5,187 bases of DNA from positions 1-5,187 of the forward strand of contig JAQUTZ010000018.1 in NCBI GenBank assembly GCA_028694095.1. The letters run 5' to 3'. The notes beneath the pieces were generated by a model that saw only the letters and a program-made list of their open reading frames with translations, did not search any database and was not told where the DNA came from. The translations under genes were made by a program, and so were the position numbers. Shown here piece by piece: positions 4,415-5,187 of this stretch. How positions within the stretch are numbered: the stretch's first letter is position 1; every line of letters begins with the position of its first letter. The stretch comes from Minisyncoccota bacterium. GTDB lineage: Bacteria > Patescibacteriota > Minisyncoccia > Minisyncoccales > MHMH01.

Positions 4415-5187
4415 ATGGAGCAGATTTTCACCTGGCTAACAGAGCACGGATTAAGGATAATTTTAATAATAGCCGCCGGCTTTATTGCAGTAAAAATAGG
4501 CCGCGTTTTTATCGGGAGAACAATCAGGAGGGCCGTTAATCATTCCGACCCGGAATCCGAAAAAAGAAGAGAAGATACCCTTATCGGGATATTCAACGGA
4601 GTTTTAAAAGCTGTGGTTTGGTTGATGGTCATAATGACCGTTCTTCCGGAGTTCGGCATTGAAATAGGACCGATTTTAGCCGGCGCCGGAGTTATCGGCG
4701 TGGCCTTAGGATTTGGAGCTCAGTGGATGGTCAGGGATTTTCTGGCCGGCTTGATGATAATTTTCGAAGACCAATTCAGGGTCGGCGACGTTGTATGCCT
4801 TGATAATACTTGCGGAGGAGTGGAAGACGTCACCATCAGAAAAACCGTTTTAAGGGATCTCGACGGCAAGCTTTACCACATTCCCAACGGCAGCTTTAAG
4901 ATGGCCGCCAACCTAACCAAGGATTATTCCCGCGCTTACATGAAGCTCAGCGTTGCTTATAAGGAAGATTTAGACAAGGTTATAGACTTGGTCAACAAGG
5001 TTGGAGAAGAAATGGCCGGAGAATCGCCTTGGAAAGAATACATTAAAAAGCCCATCGGCGTCATGGGGCCCGGCCCAAGCAGCTTTGGCGATTCCGGAAT
5101 AGAGCTTCAGGTTTTGGGAGAAACCAAGCCTTTGAAGCAGTGGGACACCCTTAAGGAATTCAGGCGCAGGCTAAAGGTCGCTTTTGA
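4415..5187 (+). CDS. MscS-family small-conductance mechanosensitive channel, 3' end outside window
   Basis: Open at the right edge with 257 complete codons; the terminal TGA (5185-5187) is out of frame. MscS channels open under membrane tension to release solutes during hypo-osmotic shock. Predicted helices lie at about 12-33 and 59-79, followed by the pore helix TM3 GPILAGAGVIGVALGFGAQ (85-103) with the family's Gly/Ala packing pattern, then VRDFLAGLMIIFEDQFRVGDVV leading into the beta domain (about 120-165) and the C-terminal alpha/beta domain. This is a minimal three-helix MscS (YggB/YkuT type). The visible end, RRRLKVAF, sits where relatives have only roughly 15-30 residues left. Two Cys (C128, C133) flank the first beta hairpin. 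The ATG is 2 nt after the Nudix stop with no Shine-Dalgarno, suggesting coupling. Confidence 0.93.
   Translation, partial: MEQIFTWLTEHGLRIILIIAAGFIAVKIGRVFIGRTIRRAVNHSDPESEKRREDTLIGIFNGVLKAVVWLMVIMTVLPEFGIEIGPILAGAGVIGVALGFGAQWMVRDFLAGLMIIFEDQFRVGDVVCLDNTCGGVEDVTIRKTVLRDLDGKLYHIPNGSFKMAANLTKDYSRAYMKLSVAYKEDLDKVIDLVNKVGEEMAGESPWKEYIKKPIGVMGPGPSSFGDSGIELQVLGETKPLKQWDTLKEFRRRLKVAF

Noticed and set aside
1..5187. CRISPR array, toxin-antitoxin or phage-defence cassette
   Set aside because: No direct repeats with spacers and no defence-associated domains are seen. The only accessory-type gene is the homing endonuclease.

Overview
This is a compact bacterial segment with every gene on the + strand. 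It is probably from a Candidate Phyla Radiation (Patescibacteria/Parcubacteria-like) genome or another small-genome lineage. That placement is inference. It rests on very tight gene packing, a GroEL with a short tail lacking GGM repeats, a Nudix protein with a long insert in its Nudix box (which I recall from such genomes), almost no Shine-Dalgarno motifs, and a free-standing HTH-LAGLIDADG homing endonuclease. The standard stop codons TAA, TAG and TGA are all used.

Layout. (1) 1-471: the C-terminal third of GroEL, closed by a strong intrinsic terminator (471-520). (2) 523-1955: a near-consensus promoter directly abuts that terminator. It drives htpX, a membrane zinc metalloprotease, and a start/stop-overlapped gene for a two-domain TFIIB-type zinc-binding protein. 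The promoter predicts an almost leaderless transcript. (3) 1956-3057: an AT-richer island holding a two-motif LAGLIDADG homing endonuclease gene (HEG) with an N-terminal helix-turn-helix. Its start codon lies in one arm of a 12-bp inverted repeat whose loop contains the -10 box. Its last 23 bp are the first 23 bp of a tRNA-Ser(GGA) gene, and the likely tRNA promoter (TTGACA-17-GATAAT) lies inside the HEG coding sequence. (4) 3035-5187: the tRNA heads a run of closely packed genes: a small three-helix membrane protein, a CYTH (triphosphate tunnel) protein, a Nudix hydrolase, and an MscS-type mechanosensitive channel cut by the window end.

How the parts fit. GroEL, HtpX and the zinc-binding protein suggest a proteostasis neighbourhood. 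The CYTH and Nudix proteins both belong to phosphate-compound enzyme families, and MscS is an osmotic safety valve, but a shared pathway among these last genes is not evident. The most noteworthy region is the HEG/tRNA junction. There, HEG expression, HEG termination and tRNA transcription and maturation appear physically interlocked, while the hairpin at the HEG start resembles the expression-control layout known for phage intron endonucleases.
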